Assembly: GCA_947623455.1 (NCBI GenBank)
Contig: OX392540.1
Span: forward strand, 6,341,432 to 6,405,431
From: Mimachlamys varia
Lineage: Eukaryota; Mollusca; Bivalvia; Pectinida; Pectinidae
Reading direction: 5' to 3'
DNA: 64,000 nucleotides
The notes under the pieces were generated by a model that did not search any database, was not told where the DNA came from, and worked only from the letters and a program-made list of their open reading frames with translations. The position numbers and the translations under genes were made by a program. Positions within the stretch are counted from its first letter, which is position 1. Each line of letters opens with the position of its first letter. Positions 14,201 to 29,200 of this stretch are shown here, piece by piece.

Positions 14201-17200
14201 TGACATTACAAAAATATATAATCAAATGATATATACTGCTCATGCAACTAAAGTTTAATCAATCAGTTAAAAAGCAATTTCGCATAAAGGGCCATAACTC
14301 CCTTAAACTTAGGTGGTCAGAAACTGAAATTAAATTGCTGACACACAACTATTAACACTGATTATACATGTGAAGTAAAGAGATGTCAGACAATTTACTG
14401 GGCACACCAGACATCACAACATACAGATATCCAGAATCTGCCTGATCAGTCCTTATAGACAGGGCAACCAATCTAGTTAAAACAAGGGGTATAACTCTAG
14501 TTCAGACAAGGGGTATAACTCTAGTTCAGACAAGGGGTATAACTCTGGTTCAGACAAGGGGTATAACTCTGGTTCAGACAAGGGGTATAAGTCTTGTTCA
14601 AACAAGGGGTATAACTCTGGTTCAGACAATGGGTATAACTCTGGTTCAAACAAAGGGTATAACTCCAGTTCAGACAAGGGGTATAACTCTGGTTCAGACA
14701 AGGGGTATAACTCTGGTTCAGACAAGGGGTATAACTCTGGTTCAGACAATGGGTATAACTCTGGTTCAGACAAGGGGTATAATTCTGGTTCAGACAAGGG
14801 GTATAACTGGTTCAGACAAGGGGTATAACTCTGGTTCTGTCAAGGGGTATAACTCTGGTTCAGACAAGGGGTATAACTCTGAATCAGACAAGGGGTATAA
14901 CTCTGGTTCAGACAAGGGGTATAACTCCGGTTCAGACAAGGGGTATAACTCTGGTTCAGACAAGGGGTATAACTCCAGTTCAGACAAGGGGTATAACTCT
15001 GGTTCAGACAAGGGGTATAACTCCGGTTCAGACAAGGGGTATAACTCAAGTTCAGATACGAGTAAAATGTACTTTATACCTCAGTGATTTCCCACATGAT
15101 ACTAATGGTCCAGAGAATGCCATAATGGCGGATCAGCACAGCCTTGGTAATCCAGCCCAGGAAATGGGCTGTGGCAAAACAGTCGAGATGTGACACTATT
15201 CTTGGCAGGTCTATCTCTGAGCAGTTTGCTGCATATTCCTGAATATAAACAATAAAATAAGAAGGAAGCCACAGCAGTTTCATTACTACCATCATGATAC
15301 TGGTATAACACTGAAGGCGAATGTTTAAACCCTTGTTATCTGAAACAAGAATTACATGTAATTATATATGTCTCGCCTTTTGTGCTTTGTGAATTTACTC
15401 CAAAATACCAAAACCTGTAAAACAATTTATTGTAAATTGAGGTTAGGTGTTTAGTATGACAGTACAATAATGTTACCAAATAACAGTACAAATACAGAAA
15501 ACACAAAAATTCTGATGTTTTCTACATAATGCCTGAAACTGTACTAGAAACAAAGAGAAAGATTCATCCAGTACTTCTCAAGTTAAAACGGTAACAAAAC
15601 TGTTTAAGGACGAACAACGGACGATGGACGGACGACGGCCAAGGAACGCAGGGTGATTAGAATAGCCTACTATCTCAAAAGTTCTGACATTATTGCTTTT
15701 CGAAATAGTATACCAAATATGAGAGGAATTGAAGACAACATAAAAAAGTTCTGCTGTTTTCTACATAATGCATGAAATTGCATTAGAAATAAAGTTCCAA
15801 AGGGCCATAACTCTAGTAAATATTGTCGAATCAAAATGTCATTCAGGAAAACACAACTTCAGGTCATGATGATTAAGCCTAGCAAGTTTGAAAGATATCG
15901 TTTAACAAGAAGCCCAGAGGGCCTATATCGCTCGCCTGGCTTTCAGCAAATGCAACAAAAATTCATGTGCAAGTTAAATAACACAAACTTTTCAAGTGTG
16001 GGATCTGCCACAATATTGCCCTTTATGAACTCTTAGCTTTGTGATTCAAAAGACCATTTAGAGTAAAATTAATTTGAAATTGGTTCATATTTAATATTAA
16101 TTATGCCCTCTTTATTACCAGCAATTGTAGTGTTTTGTGGAGGTAAGTCTGCAATGCATCGATCCTTACAGCCACAGAAAGTTTGCAGCGATATCACTGC
16201 AATATTGCGGCGATATCGTGGTGATTACAGCGGCGAAGTGCAACAACAATCGCCGCTAGCGGTGATATATATTCTGATGATGTTCTGGCACACATCTTTA
16301 TATCGCCAAAATGTCACCGGAATATCGCGAGACGTGCACCACATATTCAAAACTTCTTATGATGATCTGCACACTTTTCCATATCATCAGAATGTTGAAA
16401 GAATATCGCCAGAAGTGCACCACAGATAAGAATTTCCCATGATCAATTTTAACATCCTTGACCCTCAAATTCAAAAATTACAAATGGCTGATGTGTGATA
16501 AAGGAGAGACCGTGGTGAAAGGGAAGTTTTGGTGAAATAAGATGGCTTTTGATAAAGGGACAGCATTCTTGAGTCGTATAAGGTAGTATAGAATAAGTTT
16601 TCTTCTTTTTTTTGTGTAGTCAATGATCACAAAACATGTAAAATCATAAATGAACTATGTATATTAAGTGCATTTCATGTAAATATATTATTTTGTCATA
16701 CACAATTCTACTACCAGAACTTGTTTTAGGGCTTGCTGAAGTATTTCTATACAGAAGTTCAATGCTGCTTTTTAAAAACCATTTCTTATGAAATTCTTCA
16801 TATTTACAAATGATATGCATCATATTAATGTTATTGATAATTAACTGCATATACATGTTTGACACATGTTACTAACAAATAAGAGGCCCAGAGGGCCTGT
16901 ATCGCTCACCTGGCTTTCAGCAAATGAAACAAAAAGTTATGTATAAGTTAAATACAACTAACTTTTCTAGTGTCGGATCTGCCACAATATTGCCCTTTAT
17001 GAACTCCTAGCTTTCTGATTCAAAAGAGCATTTAGAGGAAAGTTATTTGAAATTGGTTCATGTTAAATATTATGCCCAGCAATTGAAGTGTTTTGTGGTG
17101 GTAAGTCTGCTAGGGGAGTGGCGAATCACAAGGATTGAATCTTAAATCAACCGTTTAAAAGTTATGACTCAATTAGTTAAGTCTGAAAGGGCGTGACAGA

Positions 17201-20200
17201 CCCTGGAGTCAAATGTAATGGTCTCGTTATGCTCAGCAATTGAATACATGTATATACATGTAGTTTTGGGGTGGGGATCTTAACCGTTTAAAAGTTATGT
17301 CAATATTGTCATTGGACCCCTTTTGGCTCTGCCCCTCAGGCCCCTGGGGGTAAGCCCCATTATTTATATACATTTTAATCCCCGCCACCTAAGAATGCTA
17401 CCACTGCATATGAATGTTTTACATTGCTTAGATCCAGAGAAGAATAAAGCCAAATGGACCCCTTTCAGCCTGTGACCCCTGAGCCCCTGGGGGGTAGCCC
17501 AATCATTTGTAATAAAACACCATGGTTTTGAAATGTCTTCTAGGGTCATCGATCTGCGATCTGTCCGGAGGAATATCAAAATAAGGTGAAAAAAAAAATT
17601 TAAAACAAAGATATCACCATTGACTTTCTTATGTGAATATATTTATGCTTGGAATGGTGTTTTTATTTTCAAAATATTTTGTTATTATTTTTTGGAAATG
17701 ATGTAATGTATCGCAAGCAGACGTTCTTCTTTGAGAAAATACGTTCTCAAGTGCTGTAAAATTGCAAAAATTCGTCCTCAACTTCTTCTCACACTGTCAG
17801 ATCATAATATTGAGTTTATCATGATACTGGTTGGTGGTATAAAGCAGTATATAGATGATAATCTGGTAGTATCGCCAGAAACCTAATTTGCATACAAAAT
17901 CTGGACTCGTGGCGATATTGCCACAACATTGCGACGCCATTTCAGCAATAGTATGCCAGAGACCCAATATTTCTGTAAGGGTCCACATCCATGACTCGAG
18001 GGATCGATCAACCTCTATATCTCATATTTTCCTGTACATCATGTGCATCAGTTTAAACTGACCAATCAGAATGGTCAGAAGTCAACACACCAGTGATAGC
18101 CACACTTTCTTCTAACTCCAAACATGAACAACATATATTCTAAGTCCCCATTTTCCATGCACTTTCTATGGTGTCCATTGACAATTACAGCCAGTACATG
18201 TAAATTCCATTGACATCGTCCTTGGTGATTTTAGCTCATGTATGGAAAAAGCATGAAAAATAATCTAATTCCAACATTTTCCATGCTTTTTCCAGAGTTT
18301 CCATGGAATTTTCATGAAAAAATATTCAGTCCATGGAAAATCTACAGATGGGACACCATACCATAATACGTCCCATCATTTTTAACGGCATATAATTATG
18401 CCTGATCAGTATGCAATTGAGCTATATATTATCATTACGTACCTTCTCCTCCACCGTGATGCCCTCCAGGTCGGGGTACAACCATTCTAACATCCTGCGG
18501 AAGTCTTTACGGGTTTGAAACAGTACAAACACCAAGAAGATGAAGTAAAACACACTCATCCCTGTCAATGTACAAACAACACAATCTTATCATGATGACT
18601 ATCCTATTTAACGAATTAGACACCTAATTTAATCAAGTGAACATTAAAAGTTAAAACACAGTTGACATGTATTTGTTTAGTCAAATGACATAAAATCAAA
18701 ACAGAGTAACGAGAAAATGTTTATCATGAAGGTAAAAGAGGCGACTCTTGCAGCCTAGTTTCATCAAATGTATTATATATATATTTTCTAGACAAGTTGT
18801 GGACATGTTTCAGCCTGCTAGAATCAGGGCTACTATGTCCAAGAAAAATAGACATTTTATACAAGAGGCCAGAATATGGGTCAAGGTCATTTGTTTTTTT
18901 GCATACTTTGTTGGGCTTCATCCAAAAAACCTTTCAGCCATATATCATACTTCTAGGCATTTAGGTTAATCAGAAGAAGTTGTTTGAATGTTTTAATAGA
19001 TTTGACCCATGCGACCTTGGATAGGGTTGAATGTCATTTCTTTTCACAAACTTTGTCGAACTTCATTCAAGGAACCTTTCAGCCAAAACATCATGCTTCT
19101 ATGTATTACGGTTAATCAGAAGAAGTCATTTAAAGGTTTTAACAGATTTTTAACAGACCCCTGTGACCTTGAATAAGGGTCAAGGTCATTTATTTTCGCA
19201 AACTTTGTGTTTGGCTTCATCCAAGGAAACTACAAGTCATATATAAGGTCTCCCATGCCTGACAGTATTTCAGAAGAAGTTGTTTGAAGGTTTTAACATA
19301 TTTGACCCCAGTGACCTTGAAACCTGCTACAGAGGACACCTCTATATAAAAGACACGTACCTGTCTATAAAGGACACCTGCCTCTGAAGGACATAAAAAA
19401 AATTCCCCAAATCACTATTTTCTATGTTAAATAACCCCCATATAAAGGACACCCAAACCTGAGTTTCTGAGTTTTTGCAAACTTTGTTCAGCTCCTTTAA
19501 AGTAAGCTAACAGCCATATATCATGTCTCTAGGCCGTTCAATGAGCCAATTAAGACAGACTTACCAAACGTAACACCATCCTCTAGATAGCAGGGTGGGG
19601 CCCTGTGAATGGGCCATTAATGACAAAAACTTACCAAACACCATCCTCCAGATAGCGGGGTGGGGCCGTGTGAATGGGCCATTAATGACAAAAACTTACC
19701 AAACACCATCCTCCAGATAGCGGGGTGGGGCCGTGTGAATGGGCCATTAGGAAAAGCAAGGACACTAATGACGAGGAAAAAGAAGACAACAGCACAAAAC
19801 CCTGTCCAGATGTTGTCTCCCGGTACGTCATCATCTCTACAACAGAACAAGGAGGGGACATTCTTATAACAATGATAATTAATAACTAGAAATTGATTCT
19901 GAACAATTTGACGGGCTTTTCACACCTATGTCAGATTTTGTCTTTGGTGAAAGGGAGGTAACTCTTACTATTTGAAGAACTACTTCCCTTTTACAACTGA
20001 TAGACAGTAAACCATTTTTATACAAAGAATATATATAGGGACATTTTCAAAATGGCGTACTTCTTTAACCGGAATTGCTATCAAGACACCGAAGGTATCA
20101 ATATCATCGGAATGACATACTCTATTGATCTGTAGAAAAAGTTTTCAAAAATAATGAAATATGAAAAATTTCTAAAAATAGATAATTTTGACCTCTAGAT

Positions 20201-23200
20201 CTGCTGCGCTTTTTTACGAGACATATTTTGTAATAACTTGTAGAAGAAGAAACTTTTCCTTAGATGTAATCTACAATAATATACCTTTGAAACATCTGGA
20301 CATTAAACGGTTATTGAGATATAGCCATTTTAACATTTTAAAGTATGACCCCATAGTGGCCATCTTGGATTTTGAATCAATTAAAAAATATCAAACTTAA
20401 GTTGGGACTATATTGATCTATAGATATACATGTATGGGTCTTCTTTGATACTGTTTTATTGTCAAGATGATCATATTATCTACTTTTATGTTAATTCCAT
20501 TCTGATAATATATGTCAAAAAGAACAGATTTTTTATTAAATTCAATTGAAATGAACAATGAATTCCAAAAAAAATTCTAAATTTACCAGTAAAGTTTGAA
20601 CTTTTTCACAGTTCCATAATGTATGCTCTGTTGTACCAATTTCTGTTTTACAACTATTACAATAAGGACTGTCAACTAACTCTACTTTAAATTAGAACTG
20701 TAAGCCAATGGCTAACTTATACCCTCCCAACCTTTGCAATAAAAACTGTTATTAGGCAATGTTGATGACAAACAAATTTTGATCTGCAGATACATCTACA
20801 CATCATCCCTAACATCCGTTTGTAGTTTCATTGAAAATGGTTCACAGGTTCAGAATCTTTTTTCCAAGTCAAAATCTTCCAACAAAAACCTGTTTATAGT
20901 GACCTGGTTACTATGGCAACCAAATTTCTACAAAAGTAATAACTTTGTTGCAGGGGTAAAATAAATATGAGTTCGTTGTTAGAATAAGAGGATTGACCCA
21001 GAATTTGAACCATTGTAGTTTTGTGTTTTTTGTTACAAAGAAAGGGAGTTTGAATATCATTTTCCAATCATGTTCATCAAATTCAAACTGTTCATTCCAT
21101 TTTTTAATTTCACTTGCAATTGGATTATTTTTACTAAGCACATTATATAAAAATCTTTTGTACCTTTCTGGTTTTAAGCAAATACAGTGTACCCTCGACC
21201 TATCACCATCTGAATCTACCGCCACCCTCGCATACCGCCACCTAAACCTCTAGAACGGATTTCCCTTCCATATAATTCCCTCGTTAAGTTCGCCACCCTC
21301 ACATATCGCCATCCGCCACACCCTTTAAAATATAAACGTCTCGAATCGCTATACATTTCCCTCGTTGGTAACGCCATATTGTTCTGTTTTTGGAGATCGA
21401 GGAACTCTTTAGTGTTCCATTTGGAATGGCATGCGGCAACAGCAGATCAATAACTATTTTCAGATATAAATTTGTGCCAATGTAGATCTACATGCATATG
21501 ACGATATAATACTAAGCTTGTTTTTAATAAAATGTTAGAAATGCAATCTATTATGCAATTTAATTCATGGTTATAATTTTCATAATTCAATACAATCGCC
21601 ACCCTGGTTATACCGCCATAATTGCTGTGGACGAAAGATGGCGGTATAACGAGGGTACACTGTAATTTTAAGATTTTTGGAATTAAAGGATAGTGTATTT
21701 TGGATGGGTTAAGTTACCATAATTGCAAAGTTCTTTAATACTAATAGCTTTTACAATTCCCTAGTATTGTAACAAAAATTGTTTGTATCGTTATTATAGT
21801 TTTCCGAATTCCAAAAAACTGAAAAAATTACCATCATCCTATTTTAATCCATTAACTCCATTCCTGTACCAATCTTTATACCTACTGCATTAGAAGCACT
21901 GTATATTCCCTTTACATTTAATAAGGAAACTCTACTTTTTGGTAAGACTGATACAGGGGACTCCATTTGATATCACTCCTGTTAATATCACATTCCTCTT
22001 TATATCATGTTTTAATAATAGTAACAACCCTTGTCATAAAGTGGATAATGAAATTATTTTAATTATTAAACAGTACATTTATAAAACTAGATGTTCACAT
22101 CAGACTTTGAATGTCAATCATGCATTGGTTTATGCTATTATTGATTATGTTGAAGTGCAGAAATAAAACTAAAGGGGATGTGACAAGAGGTAAATTTAGA
22201 AATGGATGGAGAAAGTGGGAAGGGTGATACAGTGGGATAAAGATAAGATATTTCCCCATTCACATTCCCAGAACATGTACACAAACTATAATAGTATATT
22301 TTTCCAAATATTTTTAACTCTGTTGTATAACATCACATATCAATCATCAGTCTCTGACAAAATTAGCAAACCTGGATACATTAGTATCTAGGAAACCATG
22401 GTAAGTATTTTTCTAAAAGGTCCCATGGACAGGGACAGACCAAAAAGAAATCGAAAGAGCATAACAGTATAAATTAAAAATTTGGTTAATTGATTGGTAT
22501 CTCATTCGTTTTCGAGTTCAACTGAGAAACTATGGGTGTGTTAGACCCTAACATCAATGCTTCTATCATGATTGTGTCTCTTTATGGCCAGCAATGGTAT
22601 ATATAGTTTTGGGGTGGGGATTTCAATGTTTTAAAGTTATGACTCAGGATTTAATTAAGTCTGCAAGGGCCTGGCAGATCTTGGGTTTAAATCTTAAATC
22701 ATGTTTGTGATCGTCTCTTTATGCCCAGCATAAACAGTATATAGTTTTGGGGTGGTGATCTCAACCTTTGAAAGCTATGACTCAGGCCCCGCCCCCCTGT
22801 CCCTAGTGGGGGTCAGTCACAATTTATGCAAAATCCATCTGTTTTGACCCTAAGGGATATTTCTTACCAAATTTGGTTCAAATCAATTTAGTGCTTTAGG
22901 ACTAGTAGTGATTTAAAATGCTTTACCTCTATTTCCCCTATTGGGCCCAGCCCCTCCAGCCACACCAAGGGGAGTCAGAATCATGACCACCATTTATGCA
23001 AAATCTGTTCTCGTCCCCCCCCCCCCCCCCCTTCCATGTAAGTACGGTTGATGTGGTTGATGTAGGACTTATTGTTACTTTACAACGGACTCAACCATTC
23101 TTCTTAACCATTTTCACGCTGACGCTCACGCGGGGGGTATTGCAATAGCTCTCCCTGTTCTTTGAACAGGCGAGCAAAAAAAAGAAAGGAATGCTTAAAA

Positions 23201-26200
23201 AATTGAAATACTGTTTCAGATGATTACCCAACATCTATATTTCAACAATATGAAAAGAAATTTAATGGTCACTGGACAATATTTTTAACATGTGTTTTTA
23301 ATGAAAAAGGCAAAGGAGTTCCGAAAAGTTTATCAGACTTGAAACGGGCACACCCAACTTTCATTACACCAGAACGTCGTTTTCTGAAAGTTTTACTTTT
23401 AGAAAGCCTTTTTTTAATTCAAACGGTATTTATTCAGCTATTAGAATCAAAAGATACAGTTTTTTATTCAATCTTAATTAATTAAGTTCTCAGAATATTT
23501 TCCAGAAATTCACTGTTTTTCATCAAAATTATGATATTTCACCCCCCCAAAATCTCTTTCAGCTATTTAAAAATAGTATCGTAGTCGATTTTTTATATGT
23601 TGTTAGTATGACCCTGAGGAAAGTAAAAACACCAAAAATGCTTTTGGTGCATTTTTGTTGAGGTTCAGCCTTTTTGAGAGTTATTCTGACTTGACTATTA
23701 TAGTATGTATTACATATTCTAGCCTTGTATGTATATATAACTTATAAATTATATCAGAATGTATTGACAGATGGAACTAGTAGTACGTTGTGTCTACACT
23801 AGAAACCACGGCTGCTTATTACTGCAGGGTACGTATACGTACATGACCATATACTTGTATTGGCATGCCTAGTCTGTACATTTACTTTAGCTGAACTTCA
23901 TAGTAGTCATTTTTCACTACTTTTGGAATGGGCCGATGATTTTTGGGTTGGGAAAGAATTTGCAGGGAAAGGTGAAATTGGGAAAAACAGTTGGGTGAAA
24001 AAAAACACACACAAATATCGCTACTATGATTTGAGGCGAGAGCAACAAACAAAATATTCAGAGGATGCCTATATCCAGAATTTTTAAAAACATTTCTCAA
24101 AGGTTTGACTGGGATTAAAAGACAATTTTGTCTTGGGAAATGGGGCCTAAATTTGGCCCCAAATTGGCCCCTAAAGGCTAAAATTTACTTAAGATAACAG
24201 GTTAAAAATTTCCTAGCAGCTACTAGCCCATGATGGTTCAGCCATTTATGGATATAAATATATCTATACTTAATGAATAATTCAAGAGATAAAGTCCCGA
24301 GTAAAATTAAAGATCAACAGATTGAATAAATCACAAACATACATATCTAGGTTTTAAAAGGAGAAAGTCGGAATAGTAGTTTTTTGTACAGTATAAGTTG
24401 CCTATAAGCAGGCCCATGTAATTTGAAAGCCTGTCTATTCTGGCCTTACCAGAAGTTCCCTGTTTTTCCTCATAGCATATCTATAGATATTTTACAAGCT
24501 TATTAATCACTATTTCGGGAAAATTAAAAAGTATTAACTTGATCAGTTGTCGGTATCTATCCATATGGCTTACCATATGGACCATGCTTTTGACAAGTAA
24601 TTTATTTGCCAAGGTGTTTGTTAATTTTGGCAAAACATGCAAAAAATGCATATTCCAGTACGAAAAAATTAGCTGTGTAGATCAAATGTGTTGCTATGTC
24701 AAGACAACAATGTTGCTGTACTCTCAAATGTCTGAAGCACCCAACAGGGACATTTGTTTGACTGGACATGTCTCCACACGATAGGTACATTTGTTTGACT
24801 GAACATGGCTCCACACGATAGGGACATTTGTTTGACTGGACATGGCTCCACACGATAGGGACATTTGTTTGACTGGACATGGCTCCACATGATAGGAACA
24901 TTTGTTTGACTGGACATGACTCAACACGATAGAGACATTTGTTTGACAGGATATGTCTCCACCCGATAGGGACATTTGTTTGACTGGACATGACTCCACA
25001 TGACAGGTACATTTGTTTGACTGGACATGACTCCACATGATAGGGACATTTGTTTGACTGGACATGGCTCCACACGATAGGGACATTTGTTTGACTGGAA
25101 ATGGCTCCAAACGATAGAGACATTTGTTTGACTGGACATGACTCCACACGACAGGTACATTTGTTTGACTGGACATGTCTCTACACGATAGGGACATTTG
25201 TTTGACTGGACATGTCTCTACACGATAGAGACATTTGTTTGACTGGACATGTCTCCACATGAAAGGGACATTTGTTTGACTGGACATGACTCCACACGAT
25301 AGGGACATTTGTTTGACTGGACATGTCTCCACATGATAGGGACATCTGTTTGACTGAACATGGCTACACACAATAGGGACATTTGTTTGACTGGACATGA
25401 CTCCACACGATAGGGACATTTGTTTGACTGGACATGGCTCCACACGATAGGGACATTTGTTTGACTGGACATGTCTCCACACGATAGAGACATTTGTTTG
25501 ACTGGACATGTCTCCACACAACAGGGACATTTGTTTGACTGGACATGACTCCACACGATAGGGACATTTGTTTGACTGGACATGACTCCACCCGATAGGG
25601 ACTTTTGTTTGACTAGACATGACTCCAAACGATAGAGACATTTGTTTGACTGGACATGACTCCACACAACAGGGACATTTGTTTGACTGGACATGACTCC
25701 ACCCGATAGGGACATTTGTTTGACTGGACATGACTCCACACGATAGGGACATTTGTTTGACTGGACATGTCTCAACACGATAGAGACATTTGTTTGACTG
25801 GACATGACTCCACACAACAGGGACATTTGTTCGACTGGACATGACTCCACACGATAGGGACATTTGTTTGACTGGACATGACTCCACCCGATAGGGACAT
25901 TTGTTTGACTGGACATGACTCCACCCGATAGGGACATTTGTTTGACTGGACATGGCTCCACACGATAGGGACATTTGTTTGACTGGACATGTCTCCACAC
26001 GATAGATACATTTGTTTGACTGGACATCTCTCCACACGATAGGGACATTTGTTTGACTGGACATGTCTCTACATGATAGATACATTTGTTTGACTGGACA
26101 TCTCTCCACACGATAGGGACATTTGTTTGACTGGACATGTCTCTACATGATAGAGACATTTGTTTGACTGAACATGACTCCACACGATAGAGACATTTGT

Positions 26201-29200
26201 TTGACTGGACATGTCTCCACACGATAGAGACATTTGTTTGACTGGACATGACTCCACACGATAGAGACATTTGTTTGACTGGAAATGGCTCCACACGATA
26301 GGGACATTTGTTTGACTGGACATGACTCCACACGATAGGGACATTTGTTTTTACTGGACATGGCTCTACACGATAGGGACATTTGTTTGACTGGACAAGA
26401 CTCCACACGATACTGTGTACTATCCAATCCTTGGTGGTTTTTATTGCTATGTTTTGTTTATTCAAAAATGCTGTAAATCCATTTCCTGCCATTTAGGAAT
26501 TCAAAATTTGTCGGGGGAGACTCCCCGTACCCTCATTACAACAGGGGTCGATTTAGCTGCTGGCCCGTTGGCCACAGGCCAGTTGATTTAGACTTGGGCC
26601 AGTTGGGTTTACAGTTAAAAAGACCCGACCGTCGGGCCAGTTATTTTTTAGGGTTATAGATGTATAAGTTATCTATTCGCCGTTGTGTACTGTGTACTTT
26701 CCAAGCTTAAGCCTACCGAGTGCTGTATTTGGATAAATGTTCAAGATTTTGGTAGTTTTTATTGACAATCAAAAATCTAACTGAAATTTAGGTAAGGGAG
26801 ATTTGTTCTCTCATTGTGCCCATTGCAAGGTCCAGGATGAACCCTGTATACCACAGACTTAATCTAAGTAATATATAAGTCTAGATTAACCAATGACAAA
26901 GTATCCGTGTATATATACAGAGTTAGCACAACGAATAGATCAGCAATACATAAGTCTTTGACAATAGTTTGTGTAAAATTAAAGAGATCTACCAACAGAA
27001 GTTTACATACAAGATTATACGCAATACAGACTAATATGACCCAGCTACATACAGTTACGTGCCAAAAGTCTTTCAATTTTTTTTTTATTTTGCTATATAT
27101 TCTTGTATTTCCAACTTTTTCCAATGAATTTTCCTGGCTTTGTTTGTGGCTGGATTTTAACAATTTTTTGTTATATGGTACAAAATATTCAAGGTTTAAC
27201 CTCTCATAATATCTATTTAATTTTCCGTTGTGTATTTATGGAGCTATACAGAATGGTCTATACTGCTAATTTCAGTGTGACACCATTTCTCAATACAGTG
27301 TAACGCTATACCAAAATGACGTCCCGAAAATTGGATGTTGTAAATAAATTATGATTTTTTTGGTCATACAAAGTGGAAAACAGTGAAAATATTATGAGAT
27401 GAAACAGGAAACAATTCTTTATAAGCACACACAATTTCATTAAAATTGATTCATAAACAAAGTCAGGAAAATTCATTGAAAAAAGTTGGAAATACAAAGA
27501 ATATATAGCAAAATAAAAAAAAATTGAAAGACTTTAATTTTGGCATGTCACTGTCTGCTCAATCTATAGCCATTAGCATTTTTGTTATTAACGAAATGAA
27601 ATGCTTATTTGCTTAAAAAAAATATATGCCTTTAGCTAAACTTTTGCTAATGGAGTTTGTGTTGAATAAACCATTTTCATAAACACTGGCTCCCTATTAA
27701 TGTATAATAAGAATTAATACAATTCAATTAATGGTATGTTAAATACACCAGAACTTGTATTAATATATATTAATTAGCACTTGAATTTTAACTCTACTAA
27801 TGAGTAAAACTTGCTAAAGGAAATTCTTATTTGCTAAAAGAGATTTTAAGTAGTCTTTAGTGACTTAATTTGCTAAAATATTTTTCAGACTAGAGTGAGC
27901 ACAGTGTATGTTCTAAATACTCTGATACTTATATAATGGTATCATTTTGTTATTTTAATCTTAATGTCATCATGTCTGCAACAATGAGGAGTCATATAAT
28001 ACAAAATGATATTTAATTAGGAATAATGTACATGTATGTCTACACATGTACAGGACTGTTGATTAAATCATTTAGCAAACAAAATCCTTATAGTTTTCTC
28101 TCTTTCAACTTTCTATATGTAAGCCTAAATGTTTTTTTTTATTTATAACCTAATTTAATTTCTACTTCAATTAATTAGATGTCATGATATTTCTCATCAT
28201 GATTATATCAGCTATACAATACACTGGGGATATATTATCTGATCTGTTAGTCATTGAAATGGCTATAAGCAAATTTTCTTTGATATATCACCCAAAGTGT
28301 TTAGCTATAACTCAACAGCTATACATGCACAGTATACGTACAATCTTATCACAATAAGGAAGGAGCCAGTATAGCCATATCATTGAAACAGCAATGAAAA
28401 TATTGACAATACAGTATGTTTGGGGAAATTGTGAATTAACTAATTGGCTATGAAACATTCTCATGTATTGGAGCGAATATATAGCTGATTAAGTTGCTAT
28501 GAAATTTAAATGTTGCTACTATATACAGTAGCAAACAATAGCTACATAGTTAAACTCCCATATAGAAGAGTGATGAATATAGCTATATCTTATCCAACTC
28601 CAAATGTATATAAATAACCCATTCTATATATATATGTATATATGAGACCATTCTAAAAATAATTCCAAAAGCACTGATATTTCTCAAACTAATGTGCCTA
28701 TGACTACAACTAATAAGTTTGACTTGTACTATTTATCGGTCCGTGTATATATTTTATGTCACGCGACGTCTTACGAGTTTAGTTATATGTAACATTAATT
28801 CCCTCTTGCTCATAATTATGTCAATTTATGAATGAGGTCGTGGATATATGTTCTCGCTATTGTATTACACTAAACAAATTGACGAAAACAATTGTTTACA
28901 ATGCAATAAAGACTTCATATACAAACATGTACATAAGATCGCTACACGTGGTCTGAAATAACCTTATTTGTTACATAAAAGCCCCAATGACAACATCGTC
29001 GATTTACAAGCAGCCGACAACGCCTTGTACACCTTACCTTGTAAACGCAGCATAGATTAATCCGAGAACAGACACAGTCAGGAGAGTTACGGTATGGGGT
29101 TTATAGAACACATCCAAAGATATATCATCGACAGCTTTTTCGTTTATAAATCTAAAATGCTCCACCTCTTCGGCATGAAGTTCTCGAAGATCGGTAGACA

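Noticed and set aside
14477..15087. SEPELYPL and KGYNSGSD repeat frames
   Set aside because: Product of the 24-bp minisatellite in both orientations.
16161..17981. A large transposon bounded by TCCTTACAG ... CTGTAAGGG
   Set aside because: The inverted similarity is only loose, no target duplication is visible, and an unrelated interspersed repeat lies between.
24602..26492. Long minus-strand frames with QTNVPIVW / SNKCPYRVE repeats
   Set aside because: They arise from the 37-bp minisatellite (three units = 111 bp); overlapping frames are equally open.
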